Source of the DNA: Mytilus edulis
Taxonomy: Eukaryota; Mollusca; Bivalvia; Mytilida; Mytilidae
DNA length: 64,000 nucleotides
Direction: 5' to 3'
Assembly (NCBI RefSeq): GCF_963676685.1
Contig: NC_092346.1
Location: 50,063,062-50,127,061, forward strand
Shown here: one piece after another, positions 53,867-64,000 of the stretch
Layout: every line of letters begins with the position of its first letter
Position numbering within the stretch: the stretch's first letter is position 1
The notes under the pieces: model-generated
The model's input: the letters and a program-made list of their open reading frames with translations, nothing else
Databases searched by the model: none
Told to the model about the DNA's origin: nothing
Program-made: the position numbers and the translations under genes

Positions 53867-55196
53867 TAAGCCCACTGTTCTGAAAAGGGAGGAACATGTC
53901 ACTGGTCGAGAAATATAGAGGCGAAAGATACTAAATGGTCATTCAAACTCATAAGTCGAAAATAATCTGACAACGCCAATACTACACGAAACACACCATA
54001 GAAAACTTTGAAAGAGCAGCTATACAAACCCCACCAAAAACTGGGGTTGACCTCAGGTACTTTTGTAAGATAAAAATATTTTTCAAACAATTTACTTATC
54101 GACATTTGTTCTTTCTCATGTTCAAAAACTAATCCAAATGAGCTGTTATTAGGTGACATTATGTTGCTGTATTTACAACTCTTTCCAGTTTCATGGTATT
54201 GCAAGTTCTATACTGAATAAAATGTCTACAAAATTAAAATTTCGGTTATTTTCTAAAAAAAAAAGAAGCATCATATATCAATCTTATGTTCCAAGATCCG
54301 TAAAAAAAACTACTCGTAGTGTCAACATTGGTAAAAAGGTTCAATCAAATAAATAATAATCCTGTAAAGCTAATAGAGAGAAGAAAGCATTGAAAATACG
54401 TTTCAGATTCAGACCATCCTCGTTAGAAGATGTTTGAATTACTTTGGATTTTATTTCATAGTAGTTGTTTTCCAAGTTTGTTTTCTTGGCAAAGTGACAA
54501 ATACATGTTTTTATTTTAACTGATTTAGATATAATTAAGGAAAGAAAAAACAATAAAACAATAATGAGACATAAATGAATAATTATTTCAATCCTGGTAT
54601 GATGAGCTCATTTATTTATTATTATAGTGTTTGAGCTTTTGATGAGATACTTTCCGTTGAATTTTTTGAATATTCCTCGGAGTTTGGTATTTTTGTGAAT
54701 TTAATTTCATTCAATTATTTAAATAACTTTTTTAAATATCTGAACTTAATTGATCGCCTGAAATTATTTTCACCAACGTATTTCAAGACATTTAACTATT
54801 GGTTTTTTTCCTGGTATTATTTACACCTGCTTCGTTTTGTAAACCGACTTTTTTTCAAGGCGTTTGCTTTTTGAGCCCTAGTTTGTGAAAACGCTTTTTT
54901 TCTTTTTTTCTTAAATATCTCGTTTATACTTCTGCTCTATTTGGATTTCGTTTACGCAATTCAATTAGTGTTCAATTGTCTTCCAGCAAAACGGTTTATG
55001 AGATTTACATTGGTCAATTACTTTTGCCTAAATTTATATGTTGCTCATGGTGTTCATTTTTTACGAAATAAGGTAAGAAACGATTCTGAAACTTATAACC
55101 TTCTTTGAAATTGCAAGCATTACTATATTTGGATATACCTTTTCTTTTGTTTTTGTTTTACCTGATTGATTGGAGACTTTTCCTATCTATTCATAT

Positions 55197-58100
55197 TTAG
55201 ATTAATTGTGCAATGTCGGTTGAGCCATTAGAATTAGTAATGGTTTGTTCGTATTGGTTGTCGATTTTAGCCTCTTCATCTATGTTGTCCTCAAGCACAA
55301 TATCTATCGGATCACAATTAGTAATCGGCCTTGAATCAAGAGCCATTTGCAATCTTTTCCAAAATTCATTGTCTTCTTTTTCATCATCTTCTACGTGTTC
55401 CAAAACTATGTATTTTTGAAAATAACTTTCAAATTCCCTTTCTATTCGCAAGTTAGTTTGCAACCCTCGACATACAACAATAAGATGATTGTAAGCTTTT
55501 TCGTCAGTCTTTAGTCGTGCTGTTCTAAATACATATTTTCTTTCCTCGGGAAGATTAACTGTAAGTGACTGCTCGCTTTCTAGTTCTTCATTTGTGATTG
55601 ATTGCCGTTGTTTGACCAATCTTTTCACCGATAAAGGTTGTTGTTGTGTTGGTTCATCATTAGATTCTTTATGTAGTTCTAGTTTGACATTGCTATGATT
55701 TGATACAACAAAAATAGTATGTCTAGCTTTATCTACACATGTTTCTATGCCACACCAGACCGATGTCCCTGGGTGAATTTGATCAGCAGAAATAATCTTA
55801 TATTTTTCCATGTCTCTTAATTTCTTTACCAATTTGTTTTCAGAATAATCTTGATCTTCATCAGAATAGCTAACAAAAACATCAAAACTGCTTTCTGTAT
55901 CACTTACATTGCTTGTACCAAATATGCTCTCTTTAATGTTCGATCTTAATTCAATATTGTTATTTCTATGGTTTGGAGTTTTGTACGAAGATAATCTATA
56001 TCTAAGGTTCTCCCAAAACAATAAGCTATCAGATTTTAACTTCTGATGCAATTTGTGGTACCTTTTGAAATCTTCGATGATTGCTATTCCGTCTACTTTT
56101 GTATCTCCCATTGTAAACCCTATCAAAAAATCTAATCTACTTTTCAGTTTATGTTCGCTTGCCGCATAAGTGGAATTTATGATATTAACATCAAGGTCCT
56201 TTGTCAGTAAAATAAATACGCATTTACTATGATATACTGCGTTTCTTATATTAGCTTCCCATGAATATCCAGGGATGAAATCTATATTTGAATAACAAAT
56301 ATTACATTCTTGGAGAATTTTGGAGTTCTCCAATATGAAGTGTTCAAACTTCTTCGAATAGATGAAGGTAATATCAATTGTTTCGTAGTCTTTGCAAGTT
56401 TTCCGATCAAATGGATGAAAGCCAAACTTAACATACAATAAAACTTTAATTGTCTGCCTAAAGATGATTGTTAAAGTAAGCAAACACATTGCTGCCATAC
56501 CAAGTACTGCTCCTATAATTTCCGATATGAAACTCTCTACATCGTTTTTTGTGCATATAAATCTCTTGTCTGCAACTTTCAAAAATCTTTCTATTCCATT
56601 CGAACTTCTACATGTTATATCTTTGAGTCTTCGGAGTGTTAGAATATTTTCCAACATCCAGTGCTTGAACCATAGTGAGTTGCAGTCACAGAGTAAAGGG
56701 TTATGGTCTACATATATCATATCTAAATCAAGATTGTCAGTATTTTGCGGTAGATAACTAAGTAAATTGTGGTCCACTCTCAAATATTCTAATATTTTCA
56801 TTTCACTGAATACACTATCTTTTATCTCTGTTAAACTGTTATTGGAAATTAACAGTTGCCTCACATCTTTGAAATATTGTCTGAAATCTATAATTGAAAT
56901 ACTATTGTTTTGTAGCCATATATCAATAACACCTGGAGGTACAATTGATGGAATCGATGACAAATTGGCGTTTCGACAGTCAACTATTGTAACACTTTGG
57001 TTGTATCGCAAAAAGCATTCACACTGAGCTGGACATTTACTATACGGTTTCTTAAAGTACGATTCCTCTAGTTTGATATCAAAAATTAATCTTCCTCGAA
57101 ACTCAATAGGATATTCACACACCCATTCATTTAGAAAGTTTCGATTAACAGACCCAGCACCGTTATCATGATAAACTTTTATAACCGATAAAAGTATAAC
57201 AATATCATTAGAAAAACATGATATTGGATTATCTGTTAAAACAAAGCGAAAGTAAGATAACACTATTATTAGATTTTTCGTTTTACGAAAACGAGTTGTA
57301 TCGTTATCTCTCGCCAGCTCTTCTACCCAATCAAAACCTGAAACTTTAGATCCTGTTAAATCGACTATTTTCAATACATATTCTGAGGTTATCTGTGGAG
57401 TTGACTGTAAGTTTACACCAAATGAATATTCTGTTCCTGCTGTTATACTCGGTACTAGAGAATAGTCATCAATACTTTCCAAAATTTGCAAAAATCTAGA
57501 GAAAGTAATGTTGGTATATTTTAAATCCACTTTCTTTAATCCTCTGATATAAAATATTACGACAGGTAATTCAATAAAAGGATTGTAATTCAGATTTATA
57601 TAACTTAAAGTATAGCTGTACATCGGAAGATGAGATTCCCTGATATTAGTTATTCTGTTTCCTTCCAAATCTAGAGTTTCCAGTTGATTAAGTGTAGAAA
57701 AGATATGTTTTGGTAAAGTTTCTAGATTGTTATAAGCAAGACTCAGAAACTTCAATTTTCGCATGTCATTAAACATGTTATTTGTTAATAGCTGTAGCCG
57801 ATTTTTGCTCATATCAAGATGCTCAACATTAAATTGGCCGCTAAATGTCCCATTTTCGATTTCAATGATGTTGTTTTGGCTTAAAATTATAATTTGTATT
57901 TTATTAGCAGCAGATAACATATATGATGTTATCTTAGGCAAATGATTACCTGTTACTTTTACATAGTGAATATGACCAGAAATTCTAATATGTTCAGAAC
58001 CTTGGAAATAACATGATTGCAGTTCAACTCCTCTGGTATCTCCATAATCTGGAATCGTTGCGTGATAAATCGTCAAATAGTAGTACGCCGCATTACTTAT

Positions 58101-58829
58101 CAAGTCAAGATCTATCTTTGATGTGGTATTACTTTTTGAAAAACTCAATTCTACATGGGCTTCTAAACTACAATTAGTAATGGACATAAATGTTAAATTT
58201 GGACATTTGTTCTGTAGAAATGTAGTATTAACAGTTCCGTTTCTACACGTGGATAGAAACATTTCCTTCATTTCAGGAAACATAGCTTGATAACTTAAAA
58301 GGTAATCCAAGTTGTTCTGTATATTTCCCTTCATATCGAAAATCAAAAGACCTTTCAATTTATGGAAAGCAAACAAATTTGATGGAATTTTCGGGTTCAA
58401 ACTTGGAATTGTAAGGTTTTGGAGTAACAGATATCTAGCGTTTGTTAATTCCAGGAGCAAATTTATTTGGCGTCCATCAAGCTGACAACCTAATATAAAA
58501 ACACTGCCAAAAATGTTAAGAGGAACAATCGGTTCTGAAGGAAAAACAAAATATACTTTTGTTTTACCATCACAAGCAAAAATCAATGTAACACCTTGGA
58601 AACTATCCTTTCTAATATATTTATCTGTAATAACCTTAGGATTTAAAATACAGTCCTGATAAGTCGGAAATACTTGTACAGTGATGAATTTCAATGGTCC
58701 ATTCTGGGAACTATTCTGAGTCATCCAATAATCTGAGTGTTTGGTCTGTAGACCAGTTGTGTAGTTGCATGTTAAATAGCTTTCTGACTCCACAAAAAGA
58801 GAGAGGATAATTGACGTTGTCAGTATCAT
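55197..58829 (-). CDS. Toll-like receptor with two tandem TIR domains
   Basis: 1210 residues in one exon; ATG at 58829, TAA at 55197. Signal peptide MILTTSIILSLFVESESYL. The ectodomain of about 745 residues has leucine-rich repeats (HLDMSKNRL, FLSLAYNNL, TLDLEGNRI), a first C-flank (NPISC...WVCEYP), an LRRNT (CPAQCECF...VDC), further LRRs and an LRRCT (NPLLCDC...ITC). This is the multiple-cysteine-cluster layout of Drosophila-type Tolls. Membrane segment at about 768-790. TIR-1 (about 815-946) has a weak box 1 (ITFIYSKK) but keeps an IPG and LLFWENL. TIR-2 (about 980-1165) has FDVFVSYSDED and EFWKRL plus an inserted Glu/Gln/Ser-rich loop of about 65 residues. By family it is a pattern-recognition or developmental receptor signalling through TIR adaptors. 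The longer frame upstream to 58937 crosses a 3' splice site and is excluded. Confidence 0.9.
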   Translation of the reverse strand: MILTTSIILSLFVESESYLTCNYTTGLQTKHSDYWMTQNSSQNGPLKFITVQVFPTYQDCILNPKVITDKYIRKDSFQGVTLIFACDGKTKVYFVFPSEPIVPLNIFGSVFILGCQLDGRQINLLLELTNARYLLLQNLTIPSLNPKIPSNLFAFHKLKGLLIFDMKGNIQNNLDYLLSYQAMFPEMKEMFLSTCRNGTVNTTFLQNKCPNLTFMSITNCSLEAHVELSFSKSNTTSKIDLDLISNAAYYYLTIYHATIPDYGDTRGVELQSCYFQGSEHIRISGHIHYVKVTGNHLPKITSYMLSAANKIQIIILSQNNIIEIENGTFSGQFNVEHLDMSKNRLQLLTNNMFNDMRKLKFLSLAYNNLETLPKHIFSTLNQLETLDLEGNRITNIRESHLPMYSYTLSYINLNYNPFIELPVVIFYIRGLKKVDLKYTNITFSRFLQILESIDDYSLVPSITAGTEYSFGVNLQSTPQITSEYVLKIVDLTGSKVSGFDWVEELARDNDTTRFRKTKNLIIVLSYFRFVLTDNPISCFSNDIVILLSVIKVYHDNGAGSVNRNFLNEWVCEYPIEFRGRLIFDIKLEESYFKKPYSKCPAQCECFLRYNQSVTIVDCRNANLSSIPSIVPPGVIDIWLQNNSISIIDFRQYFKDVRQLLISNNSLTEIKDSVFSEMKILEYLRVDHNLLSYLPQNTDNLDLDMIYVDHNPLLCDCNSLWFKHWMLENILTLRRLKDITCRSSNGIERFLKVADKRFICTKNDVESFISEIIGAVLGMAAMCLLTLTIIFRQTIKVLLYVKFGFHPFDRKTCKDYETIDITFIYSKKFEHFILENSKILQECNICYSNIDFIPGYSWEANIRNAVYHSKCVFILLTKDLDVNIINSTYAASEHKLKSRLDFLIGFTMGDTKVDGIAIIEDFKRYHKLHQKLKSDSLLFWENLRYRLSSYKTPNHRNNNIELRSNIKESIFGTSNVSDTESSFDVFVSYSDEDQDYSENKLVKKLRDMEKYKIISADQIHPGTSVWCGIETCVDKARHTIFVVSNHSNVKLELHKESNDEPTQQQPLSVKRLVKQRQSITNEELESEQSLTVNLPEERKYVFRTARLKTDEKAYNHLIVVCRGLQTNLRIEREFESYFQKYIVLEHVEDDEKEDNEFWKRLQMALDSRPITNCDPIDIVLEDNIDEEAKIDNQYEQTITNSNGSTDIAQLI

Positions 58830-58859
58830 TGTAGCGTGTTTGCTTTTATTCCTAAATAT
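58830..58859 (-). other. 5' UTR part of the Toll-like receptor coding exon, with 3' splice site
   Basis: The minus strand reads CTTTTCATTTTCAG|ATATTTAGGAATAAAAGC and on to the ATG. A good acceptor at 58860 implies at least one upstream non-coding exon, which I could not find. Confidence 0.55.
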
Positions 58860-58866
58860 CTGAAAA

Positions 58867-59230
58867 TGAAAAGTAAAATTGAGAATGGAAATGGGGAATG
58901 TGTCAAAGAGACAACAACCCGACCATGGAACAGACAACAGCAGAAGGTCACCAATAGGTCTTCAATGCAGAAATTCCTGCAACCAGAGGCATCCTTCAGC
59001 TTGCCCCTAAACAAATATATATATATATACTAGTTCAGTGATAATGAACGCCATACTTAACTCCGAATTATACACAAGAAACTAAAATTAAAAATAATAC
59101 AAGACTAACAAAGGCCAGAGGTTCCCGACTTGGGACAGGCGCAAAAATACGGCGGGGTTAACATGTCATGATCTCAACCCTCCCCTATACCTCTAGCCAA
59201 TGTAGAAAAGTAAATGCATAACAATTCGCA
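58867..59230 (-). repeat. mussel dispersed repeat ('gttcccgacttgggacagg' family)
   Basis: Read on the minus strand it ends in the words ATTCCCCATTTCCATTCTC next to the polypyrimidine tract of the Toll-like receptor acceptor. It includes a TA-repeat at 59018-59030 and 'aaaggccagaggttcccgac'. I recognise it as a common mussel repeat. Confidence 0.6.
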
Positions 59231-59499
59231 CATTTAAATTCAGTTCAAGAGAAGTCAGAGTCTGATGTCAGAAGATGGTACAAAAAAAAATAAACAATTG
59301 ACAATAATACATAAATAACAACAGACTACTGGCAGTTAACTGACATGTCAGCTCCAGACTTCAATTAAACTGATTGAAAGATTATGTCTACATCATATGA
59401 ATATCAGGCACAATCCCTCCCGTTAGGGGTTTAGTATCATACCATCATAACATATATGAGATGAACATAACCCGTGTCATGCCAATAATTGGTTTAAAA

Positions 59500-60100
59500 A
59501 AAAATGTGTTTGTTCCAATGCAAAGACCCTATAAGTGAAACAATATTAAAGCCAAAATATGCAATTTTTAATGACCTGACAACAGGATCGTAACTATATC
59601 CCTTCTTAATAAGTCTATTTAAAGGTTTTATTAGCTTCTGAAGTGAATACTGACATTTTTATGCTTTATAAAGAATACTTCCATATAAGATTGGATGTGA
59701 AATACCTGAACGTATAAGAAGTCTTCATGTTGAGCTACATTTACGAATGATGTCCTTATACCGATGATAAAATTTAGTAAATGTTTTGACTAGTTTGTGA
59801 GTTCGAAAACCCTGGTGTAATAATTTTTCAGTATTTCATAAATTTCTCTCATTACAATCTAAAACGTTGTTACATACACGAGCGAATCGTACAAGTTGAG
59901 ATATATAAACACCGTAAGATGGTAACAAGTGAACGCCACCATCTAAAAATGGATACTTAAAGATAGAAAATGAAAAATCATCTTTGTTTCGTAAATTTTA
60001 GTATTAAGCTTTCCGTTAATGATATAGATATCAAGATCGAGGAAAGGCAGTGGTCATTGTTAGTATTAGCTTTATTTAAAGTAAGTGCACATTTTAGAAA
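59500..60100 (-). pseudogene. retroelement RT-region remnant (SYGVYISQLVRFARVC)
   Basis: The minus strand reads in one frame from about 59960 down: SYGVYISQLVRFARVCNNV, then KLLHQGFRTHKLVKTFTKFY, RLLIRSGISHPILYGSILYK and YDPVVRSLKIAYFG, interrupted by at least three stops. The segment is typical of a retroelement polyprotein C-terminal to the catalytic RT boxes, very abundant in molluscs and cnidarians. The catalytic box itself is not seen. Confidence 0.65.
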
Positions 60101-61136
60101 TAATTTTGTTTTCATTTCGTTTGAATACGGTCATACTGACTTCTACCCATAGTCTCTTTAATTCACACTTAATGCAGGGACATTTATGTAGGACAATCAA
60201 ATGTGCAGTAACAGGTTCTTAAACTGAGTAGGTTGACTTAATGATAATAATAAACAAATTCAGCTGCAGGCCTTAATTTTAATTCATTTTTTCAAGATGA
60301 CCACCGCTCATTTTGCAAATGTGTCATATCGAATTGGCTACATTTCGTGAATCCTTTGAAAGCTATGTTAAATGTATTATCCAATATAAGTTTTTGATAA
60401 AGCTTTAATAACAGATCATAACGTACAAAAATACAATACATACAGGAAGAAAAAATCGAATCCCGGTTAAAAAATGGCGACACAAAAACTTAAAAAATGT
60501 CAATTTTATCATTCTATCAAATTAACAAGGGATATCATTGCTTTGTTAAGTTCAAATGCATATATAATTTGTTTAAAGACAGGTTGCTTATCTGATTATT
60601 ACCAATACACAAACGTGTACAAGGAAGACCAATAAAGTAGCATTTACAGTTACCAAAAAGTGGGATTTCTTGCATCCACATTTCAAAAAATCCTGACACG
60701 AGGATGCAACGGCAGCCAAACAAGTCCATTTTAGAAATCTTGAATCAAAGCGCTTCTATTCGGAAACCTTGAAATGCTAAAAATGATTCCTTGTTTTCTG
60801 GAAATCTAAAACTAGTATAATATGGAGCGCATAAATCCTCTATCGTAATGCAAACTCATGGACAAGTAAATATAGGCTCAAAATGGTCTAAATATATTTC
60901 TCTTTAATCTTCCTTTGATGTCAATACAAAAGGAAAGAAGGGCGAATTTGTAAACTTTCTTCAATTTCTTTTTCATTGACGCTGTAGATAATAAGTATGA
61001 CAAGAACTGCAAGGCTTATACTCGATTACAAGTTAATTACAACATAAACATTGTATACTCACGAACAAATCTTTTGATAAGTTAATAAATACTTCGCTAT
61101 GTACGTCTGAGTGCTATTGCCGCTATTGCATACATC

Positions 61137-61605
61137 TGCAGTGCATATGGGATGTGAACAATGTTTAAATAATAACACTTTGTAAGTCTTACTGATTCTT
61201 TTGTACTTAGTCTAAAAATATAATACACTCATAATAGAGTTTAAAAATAAAATGCGATCATCAAAAGACATAGTGTTTTTTACTATTTATAATTGAAGTG
61301 GAAAACCTAGTGACATGACCCACAATACCTCCCCTGCAAACATTGAGAAAAGAAGGCTCTTCAATATTTTCACAGTTTATTGGGTGTGAACAATGTTAGA
61401 TTAACAACACCTTGTTAGTCTTACTGATATTTCTTTGTACGTTGTCTAAAAATATAATACACTCATGATAGATTTTAAAAATAAAATCATGATCCTTAAA
61501 TGACTTTACTTTTTTACTGTTAATATAATTGCAGCGGAAAACCTAGTAATATGAGTCCCAAAAAAGTCCCCTGCAAACATTGAGCGAAGAAAGCTCATTC
61601 TGCAA
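61137..61605. repeat. direct duplication, unit about 235 bp
   Basis: Two diverged copies (from about 61147 and 61383) share 'tgtgaacaatgtt', 'aaaaatataatacactcat', 'ggaaaacctagt' and 'cccctgcaaacattgag'. Non-coding. Confidence 0.7.
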
Positions 61606-61639
61606 TATACGTACACAGGTAAACGTCTTGATAAGCCAT

Positions 61640-63750
61640 GAAAATTTAGGGTGACCGTAGATTTAAGCTCTACTTATTTGAGGTTTTACAAGGTTGCGCC
61701 TTACAGAAGCATATATGGACGAGTTTTCACATTGGAGAATTATAACAAGATAAGCATCCTTTGTGGAGGCAAATTTCACCCTTAGCTTGTATAGCGCATA
61801 GTAAAGATCCCGAACGTTCCCTTGGGAGCATACAATAATGCGACAAATTCATATTCATTATTAAGACCTTTACTAAGTTAACGGCGGTTTCCTGTACATC
61901 CGTTGAAAAACATTATAGGAATAGTTTGAAAATTTTCTGCTTCTCTCTGCAAAAGCTGATCGTCAACTTCTTACCTAGACCAAAAAAGGATAAATGTGTG
62001 TCGCAACCTGACAGGACATGTGTAGCTAGCAGTATATTACAGATTGAAGGTCAAAACGACCGACATATTTCATATACTAGTACGAAAAGCCTACCGTCTT
62101 CTTACTTTGATGCGGATCCCGTTTTGAACCACAAAGCTTCAGTATTTGCAAGTTTGAAAAAAAATAAAACCAGGTTAAATCCACCATTTTCTACATTTGA
62201 AAATGCCTATACCAAGTCAGGAATATGACAGTTGTTGTCCATTCGTTTGGTGTGTTTTATAATTTGATTTTGCCATTTGATTAGGGGCTTTCCGTTTTGA
62301 ATTTTCCGCAGAGTTCAGTTTTTTTGTGATTTTACTTTTTTGATTATAATAATATTGGTATTATAATCATCCAACGACAAATATCTCTTTAGTCTTCGTT
62401 TTTTAACATTAATGGAGGTTATGAGGGTGTTCGGTGAATCGTTGTAATACTGAAGTACAGCTTTAGCCAAAGAGCTGAAGGTTTTTCTAACCATGAATTT
62501 GCTGTCTCCGCATTAATGTCAATATCATCAGGTCCATTTTGTATTATACGACCACATTCTTCGAAAGCAGCAATACCATTTGGTATATAAGACATGTCTT
62601 GGATTCTGCCTATTTAAAAAAAGCTTCTTTTATTCCTAAGAACGTCCGTGTAGTATTTTCGGCAAACCACCACCATATTGTTGGCTGTTTTGTCGACCGG
62701 TACAAACTCAATCAGTTCTTGAAGTTTATTTCTTATTCTGGAAATAGGCGTATTATGTACCTTTTTACACCATTTTTTACAAAACGAGGAGAGTGCGTTT
62801 GTGACCTGACAACACCATTTCGGCTAATCTGTTTTAGATGTCTTTTTCCATCCATTTTATATATATATAAAAAAATATGCACACCAGAAAAAGGTTACGA
62901 CCGAGCAAAAAAAGAAATTGGATTAAGATATGGTCTTTGCAAAATTCAAAAATCGTTTTAGGCTGCAGTTATCATACCGATCCATTAAAGGAAAAAAATA
63001 GGAACCTATCTTTTATTTGTCGCTACACTTATATCAATACATTTATATCAAATAACTTTCTAACAATACATTATAATAAAAAAACACTAAGTATATTTCT
63101 AACTCTTGTCTCAGAATTATTTTTCTTTATACCTGTGTTTTATTAAGATACATAAACAGAAAAGTTCTGAGACAATTGCCTTTGCTCTTAATCAAATATA
63201 TAAAACGAGGAATTGTGAACAGTGGTACATTACAAGAATATATAAGAAGCTTCCCTACGTTGTGCTTATTTCACTTTCTGTACGGTTTGATTGCGTGAAT
63301 ATATTTGATTGACTTCAGAAACCTACAATTCAGTCGTTGGTAATTCCTGTCTTGTAATGTATATCTTTTCGTCAATTTTACTGTTATGAATAAAACCGTT
63401 AATAGTTTTCTCGTTTGAATTGTTTCATGTGAGGGACTTTACGAAAGAATATACGGAGAATAAATTATAGGTGAAGGCCAAACGGTGACATAGAATTGCT
63501 TATATCCACTTCACTTGAACTCTTGTAGATAGCTGTCTCAATGGTAATCATACCTCATCTCCTTATTTTTCTATTTATTGGGCGTAATCTTGAATTGACA
63601 AATAATCCCATAAGTTAACAAAGAGCACATACTTTGAAAACATGTCCCAAAACGACAGCCGTTCTCAGCATCTTGTATTGTAATGTTTTACACATAACTA
63701 TGTTTTTTTTAACTCGGGGACAAGTTCGCATATTTTTCAACAGGCGTTAA
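61640..63750. repeat. dispersed block, copy B
   Basis: Collinear with 13383-16400, with a deletion at about 62160 relative to that copy. Near 63404-63560 it carries an inserted piece of another mussel repeat (the 'gttttctcgtttgaat' family). The open frames inside (62539-62961, 62877-63146) recur degraded in copy A and are repeat-derived. Confidence 0.7.
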
Positions 63751-64000
63751 ATACTAACTTTTATTCAGTTAAAATTGTTATTCCGAGATTCTCTCATTTA
63801 TAAAGATTAACAATTATGTCATGTGGTTGCCTTAAAACCTGACTGTGTTTTTCATCGTCAAGGTCGCATGCTGACCAATAGTTGCTGACATCCATGTCGT
63901 TTGGACTCTTGTGGATATTTGCCTTATAATGAATCTCCCAATTCTTTAATATTTCTTTTGTCAAATGTCCAATTCCTAAATCATGCATCTATAAATTCAT

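Larger units (their letters stand above)
49857..55196. other. repeat-rich intergenic region downstream of the Toll-like receptor
   Basis: Apart from the repeats listed separately, three copies of ACCAAACCTT(A/C)TCCCTTTT occur at about 51347, 52121 and 52169. Two TGACGTCA octamers occur at 51037 and 51084, each followed by CATTTGAAT. No coding region with splice or motif support is visible. The 101-codon minus frame at 53899-54204 has none. Confidence 0.4.

Noticed and set aside
53899-54204. 101-codon minus frame
   Set aside because: No motif, no splice support, lies between repeats.
58830-58937. Extra N-terminal 36 codons upstream of the Toll-like receptor ATG
   Set aside because: Crosses a good 3' splice site and is derived from a dispersed repeat; the signal peptide starts at 58829.
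62539-62961. 140-codon plus frame
   Set aside because: Belongs to a dispersed block; the equivalent in the 13-16 kb copy is frameshifted, so no coding constraint is evident.
63794-63988. 64-codon minus frame at the window edge with charged residues
   Set aside because: Overlaps sequence similar to mussel dispersed repeats and is cut by the window; not supportable as an exon.
1-64000. tRNA, rRNA or snRNA genes
   Set aside because: No cloverleaf with A and B boxes or conserved rRNA/snRNA core was noticed by eye; a tRNAscan and Infernal run would decide.

Overview
The window is AT-rich, intron-bearing animal DNA, almost certainly from a marine bivalve close to Mytilus. Three things point there: (i) dispersed repeats I recognise from mussel genomes (the 'ccgcatagtcagctat' family, the 'gttcccgacttgggacagg' family, the 'ctgtggattcatt' TA-flanked element); (ii) GT-AG introns with short exons; (iii) a Toll-like receptor with a bivalve-style tandem TIR tail. 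A 100-N assembly gap lies at 2308-2407.

Four protein-coding genes can be supported, all on the minus strand. (1) 6841-12410: a METTL24-like, type II membrane-anchored methyltransferase; five 3' exons join cleanly but the donor of exon 1 is unresolved. (2) 18921-30019: a 12-exon gene for a 1440-residue, acidic, mostly disordered protein of unknown function. All twelve exons join in frame with GT-AG junctions. Exons 8-10 are a recent triplication, and the protein carries candidate dynein light chain (LC8) and PP1 docking motifs and a lysine-rich nuclear localisation signal. (3) 37559-38181: a two-exon, 123-residue protein of unknown function with a perfect E2F-type site just upstream. (4) 55197-58829: a single-coding-exon Toll-like receptor of 1210 residues with two tandem cytoplasmic TIR domains.

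Most of the rest is mobile-element mosaic. 1-2307 and 16158-18474 are near-identical copies (140-bp hairpin, about 31-bp satellite, TA-flanked MITE), and the first copy ends exactly at the N gap. 13.4-16.4 kb and 61.6-63.75 kb are two copies of another dispersed block. Between 32.5 and 50 kb lies a dense series of non-autonomous inverted-repeat elements, several with target duplications: 33269-34281 (palindrome-built ends), 35069-36055 (6-bp TSD), 38363-40814 (about 100-bp TIRs) with 39439-39665 nested inside (6-bp TSD), 41493-43868 (28-bp TIRs), 43974-47723 (G-run ends, 8-bp TSD, tandem AGGTCAAGGTCA array) and 49576-49856. Decayed retroelement reverse-transcriptase pieces lie at 12.9, 40.9, 45.6, 47.8-49.5 and 59.5-60.1 kb.

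The genes share no obvious pathway. The most original material is gene 2 (an unrecognised protein growing by in-frame exon duplication, with a trimeric higher-order 61-bp minisatellite in its last intron) and the palindromic-element mosaic at 33-48 kb.
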